Assembly: GCA_034231615.1 (NCBI GenBank)
Contig: CM067309.1
Span: 33,764,810-33,828,809 of the forward strand
Length of the DNA: 64,000 bases
Reading direction: 5' to 3'
Origin: Meghimatium bilineatum
Lineage: Eukaryota > Mollusca > Gastropoda > Stylommatophora > Philomycidae
Part shown: positions 1 through 8,576 of the stretch, piece by piece
Layout: every line of letters begins with the position of its first letter
Numbering within the stretch: position 1 is the stretch's first letter
Translations under genes and position numbers: made by a program
Notes under the pieces: generated by a model
Told to the model about the DNA's origin: nothing
Database searches by the model: none
The model's input: the letters and a program-made list of their open reading frames with translations, nothing else

Positions 1-288
1 AGCGTGTATCGCCCGTGTGTTGCCGGGGCCCGAAAGGGGAGCAAAGAATAGCAACACTGTTATGCATGTCGTAAAAGGCGACTAAGGAGGTTATGGGATG
101 GAGTTGGCTGTCCTATCCCATATAGGGTCAGTGACCCACAGCCATGCTGAAGTCGCGGATGTGTCAGGCCGAAAGGCGCTGGTATCACAGCAATGATGTA
201 AACCATGACACAACGCATTCCGTTCTCCGGACTACATCCCGCTAATCTGCATGAGTTTGAGAACGAACGCAGAAGAAGAAGAAGACAA
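1..288 (+). mobile_element. 3' end of a non-LTR retrotransposon with GAA tail
   Basis: No coding frame is visible. The segment contains the motif TGTCGTAAAAGGCGACTAA near 68-87, which I recall from 3' regions of invertebrate LINE-type elements. It ends in a (GAA)n run at about 271-285, a typical simple-repeat tail of non-LTR elements. The left part of the element lies outside the window. A strongly diverged copy of its first part recurs near 706-815, which supports a dispersed repeat. The clade is not identifiable from this piece. Confidence 0.55.
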
Positions 289-359
289 CGTGTTTGATAT
301 ATCTAGTATACTTTGGAAAAAAAATTTACATTGATTTGTGTTCATTCTTTAATTTGCAG

Positions 360-398
360 AGAAGAGAGGGAAAAGGGAGGTCAGTCCAGATTCAGAAG
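360..398 (+). CDS. Candidate small upstream exon of the CNBD2-like gene
   Basis: A 39-bp segment preceded by a pyrimidine-rich acceptor (TTCATTCTTTAATTTGCAG, ending at 359) and followed by AAG|GTTTGT at 399. Read as 1 nt + 12 codons + 2 nt it gives EEREKGGQSRFR. The two leftover bases AG plus the first base C of the exon at 3952 complete a serine codon, so its phase fits the next exon. The donor is non-consensus but keeps AG|GT and G at +5, like two other donors of this gene. The exon is very short and phase agreement alone can arise by chance, so this is the weakest exon of the model. Confidence 0.28.
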
Positions 399-705
399 GT
401 TTGTCATTCTATATTCATGTCCATCACATCTGGTAGTTACTAGTGTTTGTATTCTAAATAATCTTTGTCATCACATGATTACCTGAACCACGATTTCAAT
501 TATTTGTGATGGTACAAAATCTCTGAAGTATATCCATATTGAACTCAGTCTGCGGTTGCTAGTAGCACACTTCAACACAAAGGGTACACATTAAATGATA
601 AATATGTAACGAAGCCCAAAATGTGTGACGATATAACCAACATAGTCTCCGCTCTTAGGTTGAAAGGCTCGTGCCTAGGTAAGAGGATTTAATCCGCTAG
701 TTAAT
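399..705. other. Unassigned AT-rich sequence
   Basis: I see no open frame, repeat unit, RNA gene or element end here. If the exon at 360-398 is real, this is the start of the intron that runs to 3951. Confidence 0.5.
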
Positions 706-815
706 AAACAAACGAGAAAGCCCAAAATTGAGAAAAGAATAGCACCACTATGACCTGCCATGAAATGTCGCAAAAATAACTACAATATATTTTGGAATGG
801 GATTAGCTGTATTAG
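706..815 (+). mobile_element. Diverged second copy of the LINE 3' segment
   Basis: Matches the segment at about 33-115 in order and orientation. AAAGAATAGCA, then ATGTCGYAAAA, then GGAATGGGATTAGCTGT align with AAAGAATAGCA, ATGTCGTAAAA and GGGATGGAGTTGGCTGT. Many substitutions show it is an old insertion. It adjoins the RNase H pseudogene on the opposite strand but need not belong to it. Confidence 0.45.
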
Positions 816-1822
816 ATATTAAGTATCTTGATGATCCTCTGCGCACACCGGACACGTTCAAACGTGCTACGATCTCCGCTTCAGTAAATCTCTCAGGGTA
901 TAACGGCTAAAGGTTCCGGTTCGATGTTGGTTCACTACTCTTTTTGAAGTCTTTGTCAGGGGTTCTCTACGGGCTATGCCCATCTTCACTCCCAAATCTT
1001 GATATTGACTCATGCTCATTCATCTCAAAATCCTCTGATCGTGAGGACTCACGAAGAGCAGTGAGTATGTCTGCTCGATCCATAGGCTGACCTTCTTTTG
1101 TGGTGGCGAGACTAGTTAATTGGTCGGCCTGTTCGTTTCCCTCCACGCCCGCGTGTCCGGGGGACAGAAATGCGCTTGCATTTTCGTAGTAATGCCAGCA
1201 TTTTAGCTCTCTAATGACTCGGCCCATTTCCTATGTAAATCACCTGTTTTAACTTTCTTAATTATATTCAGTGAGTCACTAAGTATGCACGCATGGAACT
1301 ATGCTTGCGATTCCAGCCAGTTAATTAAGTTCCTGAGTTACAGCAAATACTTCCATTTGTAGACTGCTTGTTGTTGCAGTAAAGGCACCACTGGCTTCCT
1401 GTACTGTTCTTCCTTTTTGATCTGGCAGTAAAGATCCATGCGCATTAGTGGTGACGGATGACCGACCCGTCCGTGTAAATCACAACATCTGTGTCATCGG
1501 TATTCTCGCAGATTAGTGCCTTGACCTCAGCATCCACGCTTACTGGGCTGTGTTTCCTGCACTCTCTGTTGATTCTAGTGACGGTCGTGAATGCTTCTTG
1601 AAAAAACGTAGGAATAGGTATCAATTCCTCGCCAGGAGTTATGTCTTCTGGGGCACAGATATGTTTAACAGTATCCTCGGCCCCATCCATTACGATTTGC
1701 CTCTCTTGAGCCTGCTTCCCTTCACACGTGGGAGCTCGCTGTGTGGTAGGTGGTCTATGTCAGAACTCACTCTGAGGTATACACTGGCACTCCACATATC
1801 ACAACTACCCCATACTATATAA
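812..1822 (-). pseudogene. Non-LTR retrotransposon remnant: RNase H domain and C-terminal Cys motif
   Basis: Reading the minus strand from high to low coordinates, an open stretch at 1690-1445 is a linker ending in VVIYTDGSV, the first catalytic Asp motif of RNase H. About 1420-1300 in another frame reads as a diverged core with ASGAFTATTSSLQMEVFAVT, whose ELQME-like position carries the catalytic Glu. An open stretch at 1227-967 carries SPGHAGVEGNEQADQL, the C-terminal His/Asp motif. Beyond it, RYTLRDLLKR and CPVCAEDHQDT (about 875-845) look like the C-terminal Cys-containing tail seen in such elements. Frameshifts and stops separate the pieces, so no intact enzyme is encoded. RNase H downstream of RT is typical of I-group LINEs; the reverse transcriptase itself is missing or unrecognisable. 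Confidence 0.85.
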
Positions 1823-2117
1823 TGACATAGTGACAAAGAACTAAATTGAAATCGATTGCTTCATCCTGAAAGGTGCAGATATTGCAGCCAAGCCGTCAAC
1901 CATGAAAACTCATTCCATTCTCCAGACGACACTTTTGTTTGTTGTTTGTTTGTTAAGTAGGGGTTTATGCCTCATATGGTCGAGGCCCGCCTCTTTCAAC
2001 CTAGGACTGGTGTCCATATTGGTTATATCGAGGCGGTTGGGGACCTGTGGTTTTTGTGGCTTGTCTGCCTGGTTGTTGCTAGGATGTGGCTCTGTTAGCC
2101 GGGTTCGCTGTAGGGCC
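1823..2117. other. Unassigned sequence with a TTTG-rich tract
   Basis: A short (TTTG)n-like tract lies at about 1935-1953. A 73-codon ORF starts at 1902 but shows no recognisable domain. I see no gene here. Confidence 0.4.
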
Positions 2118-2372
2118 TCCTAGCAGTCCTTGTATGGACTATGTTGTGGCTCTGCCTGTCTCTGGTATTGATGAGACTATAAGGTGGTAGTCCTTAGAAG
2201 GACTTTGTGGTGATTGGTTGGAGCTCTTTCTTCTACTCGGAGCTATTTGCTTTGTTGTTCCTTCGCTGTGTCGGTCTGGATTATAAGGTGGTAGTCCTTA
2301 AAAGGACTTTGTGCAGGATTGGTTGGAGCGCTTTCTTCTGCTTCTTTCCTGTGCTGTTCATTCGCTTAGACG
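2118..2372. repeat. Two to three diverged direct repeats of about 107 bp, each with a palindrome
   Basis: Copies starting near 2170 and 2277 share ATAAGGTGGTAGTCCTT, then AAGGACTTTGTG, ATTGGTTGGAGC and CTTTCTTCT. A weaker third copy at about 2118-2165 keeps AGTCC, TTGTAT, GGACT. In the two better copies the palindrome is AGTCCTT, AG or AA, AAGGACT: a perfect 7-bp stem whose two central bases differ between copies while both arms stay intact. Confidence 0.7.
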
Positions 2373-2458
2373 ACACTCTGCTAACCAGCAGATTAAAAAT
2401 GAAGACAGAACAGGTTTAAAAATTTTTTTCCATTTATACTGTCTATTCGTTATTGAGC

Positions 2459-2630
2459 ACATGTGTGCAGATGTGTGCGTGTATGTATGTATGCATGTAT
2501 GTAATGAATGGCATTTCTGTCGAGTGTGTGTATAATTTATAATGATTGTTGTGTGTTCCATAAATAAAACTGATATTAAGCGTTTTATATATATATATGT
2601 GTGTGTGTGTTCGTGCGTGTGTGTCAGTGT
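2459..2630. repeat. TG / TATG / TA microsatellite region
   Basis: Interrupted (TG)n and (TATG)n runs lie at about 2461-2505. A (TA)n-(TG)n compound microsatellite lies at about 2586-2625. The ORFs across it (HTHTYIYI and similar) are translations of simple sequence and not genes. Confidence 0.9.
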
Positions 2631-2644
2631 CATGTGACTTATTC

Positions 2645-3365
2645 CTTCCCAATGAACCATTGTCTTCCCAATGAACTCTGAACCCCCTCTGTCTTGGGCA
2701 ATGTGGCTTGCATTTTCCAGCGATGTATTCATGTTATTTTTAATGTCGTCAGTCCATCTTCTTCTTGGTCTGCCCTTTCTACTCTACCCAGGTACAGTTT
2801 TGTGATGCGGCTTGAATTTTCCAGCGATGTATTCATGTTATCTTGAATGTCACAAGTCCATCGTCTTCTTGGTATGCCCTTTCTCATCTACCTAGGTACT
2901 CTTCCCTCCATTATTTGTCTTTCTAAACAGTTGTGTTTCTTTATATGACCAAACAGGTATAGCTTACTTTTTGCTATTGTGTTTAGTAACCAACACTCTG
3001 GAATCTTCAATGTGTTTATATCTGAGTTTCTCATTTTTTTTCTTCCATGATATTCTAAGTATCCTTCTGTAGCATTTCATCTCGAATGCGTTGATCTTCT
3101 TTGCCGCTGTTTTACTTAGGGTCCATGTTTCACAGTCGTATGTTGCAACCGGAAAAATAAAAGTTAGTAACATTAGCAATTTCGTTTCTATTTTGTTGTT
3201 TTTTCCATATGTTTTTGAACCTTATTATTTTACAATATGCCATTGCCAATCTCTTCCTTATTTCAGCCATGCAGTCTCCTGCACCGTTGATGTTTGCTCC
3301 TAAGTATTCAAATTTATCCACACATTATATCTCGGTATTGTCTATTCTGATTTTTGGTTGTTGTG
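2645..3365 (-). pseudogene. Non-LTR retrotransposon remnant: C-terminal part of the RT-bearing ORF2
   Basis: The minus strand from 3321 to 3130 encodes FEYLGANINGAGDCMAEIRK and then a frame ending in IWKK, the usual stretch after the RT palm. In a second frame (3179-2964) it continues as ATYDCETWTLSK and INAFEMKCYRRILRISW, the highly characteristic C-terminal block of LINE endonuclease-RT proteins (YGCETWTL...AFEMWCYRRMLRISW). Further on, about 2780-2650 encodes a GRP-RRRWTDDIK-like block followed by SLENASHIAQDR, matching the family's terminal GRPRRRW...LAQDR segment. Frameshifts and an internal duplication disable it. An RTE-like clade is plausible but not established. Nothing upstream (endonuclease, RT core) is seen. 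Confidence 0.87.
2700..2899. repeat. 106-bp tandem duplication inside the LINE pseudogene
   Basis: 2700-2793 and 2806-2899 are diverged copies. Both contain TTTTCCAGCGATGTATTCAT, then a segment ending GTCCATC, CTTCTTGGT, TGCCCTTTCT and finally AGGTAC. The two copies encode the same C-terminal tail of the element twice on the minus strand. The duplication therefore happened after insertion or in the parent copy. Confidence 0.85.
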
Positions 3366-3540
3366 TTGCCAAACACATTAAATTGGGAACATGGAATGTG
3401 TGTGTAATAATGTTGATTTATCAGATAAAACTGCGTACACATCTTGATTACCCCATTGGCTGCAACCTATCCCTGGTTTCATGATTATAATTTTTTTGTT
3501 TGTTGCCTTACCGTTTCCCCCATTTTCTATCCTAGTCTGA
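3366..3540. other. Unassigned spacer
   Basis: I see no element, repeat or supported coding segment here. It lies between the LINE remnant and the 12-bp array. Confidence 0.4.
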
Positions 3541-3552
3541 TGTTATATTATT

Positions 3553-3912
3553 GATATATACGTTATGATATACATTATGATATACATTATGATATACATT
3601 ATGATATACATTATTATATACGTTATTATATACGTTATTATATACGTTATTATATACATTATTATATATATTATTATATACATTATGATATACATTATGA
3701 TATACATTATGATATACATTATGATATACATTATGATATACATTATGATATACATTATTATATACGTTATTATATACGTTATTATATACGTTATTATATA
3801 TATTATTATATACATTATGATATACGTTATTATATACATTATGATATACGTTATTATATACATTATGATATACATTATTATATACATTATGATATACATT
3901 ATGATATACGTT
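3553..3912. repeat. 12-bp AT-rich minisatellite, about 30 copies
   Basis: The unit is TATACATTATGA with variants TATACGTTATTA and TATATATTATTA. The 12-bp unit is a multiple of three, so every frame stays open across the array and gives ORFs of YIMI, YNNV or YHNV repeats on both strands. These are artefacts of the period. Runs of identical variants (four or more ATTATGA units, then CGTTATTA units) recur twice, indicating block duplication. The array ends 40 bp before the acceptor of the exon at 3952. Confidence 0.95.
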
Positions 3913-3951
3913 ATGAATGAAGGTTCCGTCAAATGTTTCTTGTATCTCTAG

Positions 3952-4177
3952 CATAATGAAAACGTTGAAAGGCAGAGAAGGAACAGATTTTGGAGTATCT
4001 GCCACCCACAAACGAGTCTTCCAGCCAATAATACAGTTTCTGCACAAGATGCAATTAAAAAAACGGAGAAAACTTCATAAAGCCTTTCTTAAACCCACTT
4101 CAAAATGGAGGATTTTGCAAACGTCAGGTGTGTTACACAGACTGAACATAATGTACAAACTCCTTATAGTGGAGCTG
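3952..4177 (+). CDS. Exon of a putative CNBD2-like gene (phase 1 nt + 75 codons)
   Basis: An open segment bounded by a good acceptor (TTTCTTGTATCTCTAG, ending at 3951) and a strong donor (GAGCTG|GTAAGT at 4178). The translation includes REGTDFGVSATHKRVFQP, a basic stretch (LKKRRKLHKAFLKP), KWRILQTSGVLH and RLNIMYKLLIVEL. It starts after one base that completes a codon split with the previous exon and ends in phase 0, matching the phase-0 start of the exon at 7786. No named domain lies in this piece. The call as N-terminal part of a CNBD2-like protein rests on the downstream exons. Alternative: a chance ORF, less likely given both splice sites and phase agreement. A transcript or protein match would settle it. 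Confidence 0.55.
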
Positions 4178-4192
4178 GTAAGTCTTGTTTTG

Positions 4193-4845
4193 TGATGTAT
4201 CACTCAATAATATAGAAATATATCACTCAATATAGAAATATACCACAATATAGAAATATGTCACTCGATATAGAAATATATCACTCAATATAAAATATAT
4301 CACTCAATATAAAATATATCACTCAATATAGAAATAAATCACTCAATATAGAAATATATCACTCAATATAGAAATATATCACTCAATATAGAAATATATT
4401 ACGATATAGAAATATATTACTCAATATAAAATATATCACTCAATATAAAATATATCACTCAATATAGAAATAAATCACTCAATATAGAAATATATCACTC
4501 AATATAGAAATATATCACTCAATATAAAATATATCAATATATCACTCAATATAAAATATATCACTCAATATAAAATGTATCACTCAATATAAAATATATC
4601 ACTCAATATAGAAATATATCACTTCATATAAAATATATCACTCAATATAAAATATATCACTCAATATAAAATAAATCACTCAATATAGAAATATATCACT
4701 CAATATAGAAATATATCACTCAATATAAAATATATCAATATATCACTCAATATAAAATATATCACTCAATATAAAATGTATCACTCAATATAAAATATAT
4801 CACTTAATATAAAATATATCACTCGATATAGAAATATATCACTAA
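4193..4845. repeat. 19-20-bp AT-rich minisatellite, about 33 copies
   Basis: Two interleaved unit types: ATATCACTCAATATAGAAAT (20 bp) and ATATCACTCAATATAAAAT (19 bp). A block of several units containing ATATCAATATATCACTCAAT occurs at about 4530 and again at about 4737, so blocks of roughly 207 bp were duplicated. The array begins about 15 bp after the donor of the exon at 3952-4177. Confidence 0.95.
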
Positions 4846-4941
4846 ATTTAAAAAAAAGGGAGAATGTATACAAAAAAGTGACCGAGGAATATTAACCATA
4901 TCATTGAGCACATGTATTTTATAATATCATTTATATTTTAA

Positions 4942-5135
4942 GATGATGCAGCACAGTTGGTCACCAAGACACATGAACATCGAAGAAGACTGGCTCCTCA
5001 AAATCATAAGAAAAAAACAAGATTCTGGACTTCAAGAACAAGAAACATAAGGAATTATAGAAATTGATAATGAAACTGAAGGTTCTGGGTAAGAGAAAAC
5101 TAGGCCGCCCAAGACGTTGATGAACATCTGATACC
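4942..5135 (+). pseudogene. Probable LINE ORF2 C-terminal scrap
   Basis: One plus-strand frame from 4943 reads RHMNIEEDWLLKIIRKK before a stop. A second frame at about 5068-5118 reads VLGKRKLGRPRR before a stop. The order (H-M-x-x-EED-xL-x-KII, then GKRKLGRPRR) resembles the tail of LINE endonuclease-RT proteins. Stops and frame changes make it a relic. I first considered an exon here because AG precedes 4943 and GTAAGA occurs at 5090, but no frame stays open between them. Confidence 0.42.
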
Positions 5136-5274
5136 AGGGACCTTTATAATATGGTAGAAGTAGAAGTAGAAAAAAAGCATATAGACTCCGGTATTTAATC
5201 TCCGATTTAATAAACAAATACATTGGAAAAATTTGGAGAGAACCGAAATGCTTACTTTAGCATTGTAATGAAAA

Positions 5275-5415
5275 CGACCATATGTAAAGGACACACCTCT
5301 AAAGGGTACATCTGTAAAGGACACACCTTAAAAGACACATCTGTAAATGGCACAGCTGTAAAAGGTACATCTGTAAAGGACACAGCTGTAAGGGGCACAT
5401 CTGTAAAGTGCACAT
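5275..5415. repeat. 15-bp minisatellite, about 9 copies
   Basis: The unit is close to ACATCTGTAAAGGAC, alternating with ACAGCTGTAAAAGGT. The period is a multiple of three, so a spurious 64-codon ORF of GTSVKDTAV-type repeats crosses it. Confidence 0.9.
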
Positions 5416-5640
5416 AACACAGAAGACGATGTGCCTATACTTTCATTTTGCTAGATTTTGCATAAATTAGAAGATAACATTGTGCCAGATTTTTCATCAT
5501 TTAGCCTGTATATATTTTCTATGTGCTATTTTGAGCCTCTATTCTTCATCTATGTAGGTAAGTAACTATTCATCTTTCACGTATGCTCTTAATTTGTCAC
5601 CTTGATTTCTGTATTGGTGCCTGTTCATTGTTTATTCTTG
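5416..5640. other. Unassigned spacer
   Basis: AT-rich sequence between two minisatellites, with no recognisable element or open frame. Confidence 0.4.
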
Positions 5641-6412
5641 TCGTGAAGACCTGTTATTTGAAGCTTGCTTTAATCGTGAAGACCTTGTCGTGAAGACCTT
5701 GTGGTGAAGACCTGTTATTTGAAGCTTGCTCTAATCGTGAAGACCTGTCGTGAAGACCTTGTGGTGAAGATCTGTTATTTGAAGCTTGCTTTAATCGGGA
5801 AGGTCTGTCGTGAAGACCTTGTTGTGAAGACCTTGTGGTGAAGACCTGTTATTTGAAGCTTGATCTAATCGTGAAGACCTTGTCGTGAAGACCTTGTCGT
5901 GAAGACCTGTTATTTGAAGCTTGCTCTAATCGTGAAGACCTTGTCGTGAAGACCTTGTCGTGAAGACCTTGTGGTGAAGACCTGTTATTTGAAGCTTGCT
6001 CTAATCGTGAAGACCTTGTCGTGAAGACCTTGTCGTGAAGACCTGTTATTTCAAGCTTGCTCTAATCGTGAAGACCTGTCGTGAAGACCTTGTCGTGAAG
6101 ACCTGTCGTGAAGACCTTGTGGTGAAGACCTGTTATTTGAAGCTTGCTCTAATCGTGAAGACCTTGTCGTGAAGACCTTGTCGTGAAGACCTTGTCGTGA
6201 AGACCTGTTATTTCAAGCTTGCTCTAATCGTGAAGACCTGTCGTGAAGACCTTGTCGTGAAGACCTTGTCGTGAAGACCTGTCGTGAAGACCTTGTGGTG
6301 AAGACCTGTTATTTGAAGCTTGCTCTAATCGTGAAGACCTTGTCGTGAAGACCTGTCGTGAAGACCTTGTGGTGAAGACCTGTTATTTGAAGCTTGCTTT
6401 AATCGTGAACTT
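5641..6412. repeat. 14-bp minisatellite with higher-order structure
   Basis: The core unit is TCGTGAAGACCTTG (variants with GG for CG, and a 13-bp form lacking one T). Groups of two to five core units are punctuated by a constant spacer, TTATTTGAAGCTTGCTCTAA. The compound period varies because the number of core units per group varies. One spacer variant (TTATTTCAAGC) occurs at about 6047 and 6208 in matching contexts, showing that whole groups were copied. Confidence 0.95.
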
Positions 6413-6584
6413 AACTTACTGTTTTAACTTTTTGTAATGCGATGCTTTACTAATTTTTATTTATACTGCACATTCGCTAGTGTTGCCGCAGTTCCTCCCC
6501 ATTAAAAATGTATCGGATTACTTCTTCTGCACTTTGTTTTCAAACTCATGAAGATTAGCAGGATCTAGCCCAGGGAACTTTGGA

Positions 6585-6770
6585 AATCTCACTGGCGCAA
6601 TGATTAAGCCATTTCTTTTGTTCTCAAAACGTTGTCGGTTCGAATCAGACGATGTCTGGTTTATAAAGTGGATTTTCCGCGATATCCCCGGGATATCGCT
6701 TTAAGTCACGGCATGCGGTGTGCCACTTCGCGGAAAGGGACGGAGTACATATAGAGTAAACCGAGTACAG
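6585..6770 (+). mobile_element. tRNA-derived SINE-like sequence
   Basis: Box A-like TGGCGCAATGA (6593-6603) and box B-like GGTTCGAATCA (6637-6647) lie about 44 bp apart, the arrangement of a tRNA-derived Pol III promoter. The stretch between cannot be folded convincingly into a full tRNA, so a SINE head is more likely than a tRNA gene. The body after it carries a palindrome (CGATATCCC, one C, GGGATATCG at 6680-6698). It also carries an inverted pair TTTCCGCG / CGCGGAAA around 6674 and 6729. The 3' limit is a guess. Confidence 0.5.
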
Positions 6771-7081
6771 TGAAGTCAGTCCTCTAGGTCTTTGAGCATT
6801 GCTTTAGTCCAGAAAACGGAACACGCTGTGTCATTGTTTGCAGTTTAAACGCGACTTCTGACAGGCCCAAATCTCTGATTTGGCTCTCTAGTAATCTGTA
6901 ACATTTACATTTTACATTGTAAACTTTAGCGTGCCTATATTTCAAATATTCTATGGTATCTCGGCATTTTCCAGGACTGGTTCACCTGTCGGATTTAGCT
7001 CTCTACCCATCTGTAATATGTACACTGTAGACTTCAGTTTATAGTGAGTTTATATTTCAAACATTCTATGGTATCTCTGCA

Positions 7082-7248
7082 CAGGTCCGGTCCTAGGCCA
7101 TTGCAACCTATGCGGCCGCAGTGGGCCCCGCACTTCATAGGTCCATAAATTCATATTAGAATTTATTTTATTATCCTCTTCCCTACCCAGACTGGGCGCC
7201 GCGCAATCCGTTTCGCATTGGGCCCCTCAATTGTTAGGACCGGCCCTG
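7082..7248 (-). mobile_element. hAT-type MITE, copy 1 (167 bp)
   Basis: Terminal inverted repeats CAGGTCCGGTCCTA at the left and TAGGACCGGCCCTG at the right. It is flanked by a perfect 8-bp target-site duplication TCTCTGCA (7074-7081 and 7249-7256). Eight-bp duplications and CAGGG-type ends are the hAT superfamily hallmark. With no transposase the element is non-autonomous. It is the reverse complement of the copy at 7325-7491 (strand assigned relative to that one) and has exactly the same length. Confidence 0.9.
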
Positions 7249-7324
7249 TCTCTGCATTTCCCAGGACTGGTTCACGTGTCGGATTTAGCTCTCTACCAAT
7301 CTGTAATATGAAGACTGCCATATT

Positions 7325-7491
7325 CAGGGCCGGCCCTAACAATTGAGGGGCCCAATGCGAAGCGGATTGCGCGGGGCCCAGTCTGGGTAGGGAAGAGGAT
7401 AATAAAATAAATTATAATAAAAATTTATGGGCCTATAAAGTGCGGGGCCCACTGCGGCCGCATAGGTTGCAATGGCCTAAGACCGGCCCTG
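7325..7491 (+). mobile_element. hAT-type MITE, copy 2 (167 bp)
   Basis: Begins CAGGGCCGGCCCTAA and ends GACCGGCCCTG. It is flanked by a perfect 8-bp target-site duplication GCCATATT (7317-7324 and 7492-7499). The interior includes a NotI-type GCGGCCGC (about 7453-7460) and an A/T-rich middle. It is inverted relative to copy 1, with 76 bp between them, and the pair could form a 167-bp hairpin in a transcript. No ORF of significance. Confidence 0.92.
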
Positions 7492-7530
7492 GCCATATTA
7501 TATAGTTTATATTTCATACAAGTACCCTTC

Positions 7531-7785
7531 CAGAGTAAAAGGCTCCTCCAATAGGCATTGCACAAAGCCGAAAAGTGAAGCCTCCAGGGTGTGAAAGAAA
7601 GCTCATAAACCTCCCCACTGCACATAGTAAGTAAAAGCTAATCGCTCGCAATTCCTGGGGATTCTCAAACAAGCAAACACACACACAAACAAACATATTT
7701 CATACAATGCCGTGCACATTCAACCATTTCTGAATAACTGTGAACTTTGCATGTGTTATTATTGTTTGTTTTCCTTCCATTTCAG
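7531..7785. other. Intronic sequence with a CA-rich run and an acceptor
   Basis: An interrupted CA / AAAC microsatellite lies at about 7668-7696. The strong polypyrimidine tract and acceptor TTTTCCTTCCATTTCAG end at 7785. Nothing else is recognised. Confidence 0.55.
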
Positions 7786-7859
7786 GCCCAAGCTCGGTTC
7801 CGAAAGATTATTCGTTTGGTTGCATGTGCCATGAGGTTTATTAATGTTGTACGGATTAT
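7786..7859 (+). CDS. Exon of a putative CNBD2-like gene (24 codons + 2 nt)
   Basis: The best-supported exon: a long polypyrimidine tract with TTTCAG before it, and the donor AT|GTAAGT directly after it. The 74-bp segment starts in phase 0, matching the preceding exon, and reads AQARFRKIIRLV then ACAMRFINVVRI. The last two bases AT pair with the first base C of the exon at 9647 to give Ile. The basic-hydrophobic alternation (RFRKIIRLV...MRFI) resembles the conserved segment N-terminal to the cyclic-nucleotide-binding domain in CNBD2-like proteins, as far as I can recall. The 42-bp minisatellite starts about 100 bp downstream in the intron. Confidence 0.65.
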
Positions 7860-7958
7860 GTAAGTTATGTGAATATCCTTGCATAAATTATATTCCATTA
7901 CGAATGTCAACCTTGCAATTCCTGTTTTCAAAATTAGAATTACAAAATCCAACCAAAT

Positions 7959-8166
7959 CTAGCATAAGACTCGGTTTATCTTTGAGTGGAACAGAAGAAA
8001 CTAGCACACGACTCGGTTTATCTTTGAGTGGAACAGAAGAAACTAGCACACGACTCGGTTTATCTTTGAGTGGAACAGAAGAAACTAGCACACGACTCGG
8101 TTCATCTTTGAGTGGAACAGAAGAAACGAGCACACGACTCGGTTTATCTTTGAGTGGAACAGAAAG
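7959..8166. repeat. 42-bp minisatellite, 5 copies
   Basis: The unit contains ACTCGGTTTATCTTTGAGTG, then GAACAGAAGAAACTAGCACACG. Copies are nearly identical; the fourth has TTCATC and ACGAGC variants. 42 is a multiple of three, so an open frame (RLGLSLSGTEETST per unit) runs through all copies. It follows a strong splice donor and has no other coding support, so I treat it as intronic. Confidence 0.93.
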
Positions 8167-8189
8167 AACATATGCCTACGTGATTCTCT

Positions 8190-8400
8190 TGCGGCTAAAC
8201 GACAGACATAGAACAGACATGATTATTTTGTAATTGAAAGACAGACATAGGATATACAGTATTAACCAGTAACTAAAACACAGACATAGACAAACAATAT
8301 TATAATATCTTGTAACTAAGACAGATATAGACAGACAATATTATCTTGTAACTAAGAAAGATAACGACAGGCAATATTATAGTGCAACTAAAAAACAGAC
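8190..8400. repeat. Degenerate tandem repeat of roughly 55 bp
   Basis: About four to five imperfect units built from ACAGACATAGACA, AATATTAT and TTGTAACTAA. Unit lengths vary. The array has decayed far more than its neighbours. Confidence 0.7.
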
Positions 8401-8576
8401 AAGACAAAATATTTTATCAAATTAATGATAATTTTACCAACTAAATGTTATAATTCTACCACCGCATGATATTTTCTTACTTACTAACTGTTTGTACAGT
8501 TTTTTTCAAATAGTATTCATTATGTACAACACGGAGACGATGTTCTTGGGTTACTGTTTTTCTTGGATACATTGTT
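8401..8576. other. Unassigned AT-rich spacer
   Basis: No recognisable element or open frame with support. Separates the degenerate 55-bp array from the 33-bp array. Confidence 0.4.

Larger units (their letters stand above)
6880..7530. repeat. Three diverged tandem host units interrupted by two MITEs
   Basis: A unit of roughly 130 bp recurs. Its landmarks are GGCTCTCTAGTAATCTGTAA (6885) / TAGCTCTCTACCCATCTGTA (6997) / TAGCTCTCTACCAATCTGTA (7286), followed by TATATTTCAAA(T/C)ATTCTATGGTA and then CCAGGACTGGTTCAC. The second unit was split by the MITE at 7082-7248 and the third by the MITE at 7325-7491. The uninterrupted copies show what the empty sites looked like. Confidence 0.75.

Noticed and set aside
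1902-2123. 73-codon ORF beginning like a signal peptide
   Set aside because: Partly simple sequence (TTTG)n, no domain, no splice or homology support.
3532-4047. Long ORFs of YNNV / YIMI / YHNV repeats on both strands
   Set aside because: The 12-bp repeat period keeps all frames open. Low-complexity translation on both strands is an artefact.
4942-5089. Extra exon between AG at 4942 and GTAAGA at 5090
   Set aside because: All frames contain a stop before the donor, and GKRKLGRPRR points to a LINE tail. The flanking exons already join in phase without it.
6593-6660. Functional tRNA gene
   Set aside because: Box A and box B matches are present but no acceptor stem or convincing anticodon arm can be formed.
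7844-8233. 129-codon ORF with RLGLSLSGTEETST repeats
   Set aside because: Open only because the unit is 42 bp. It lies directly after a strong GTAAGT donor and has no independent coding evidence.
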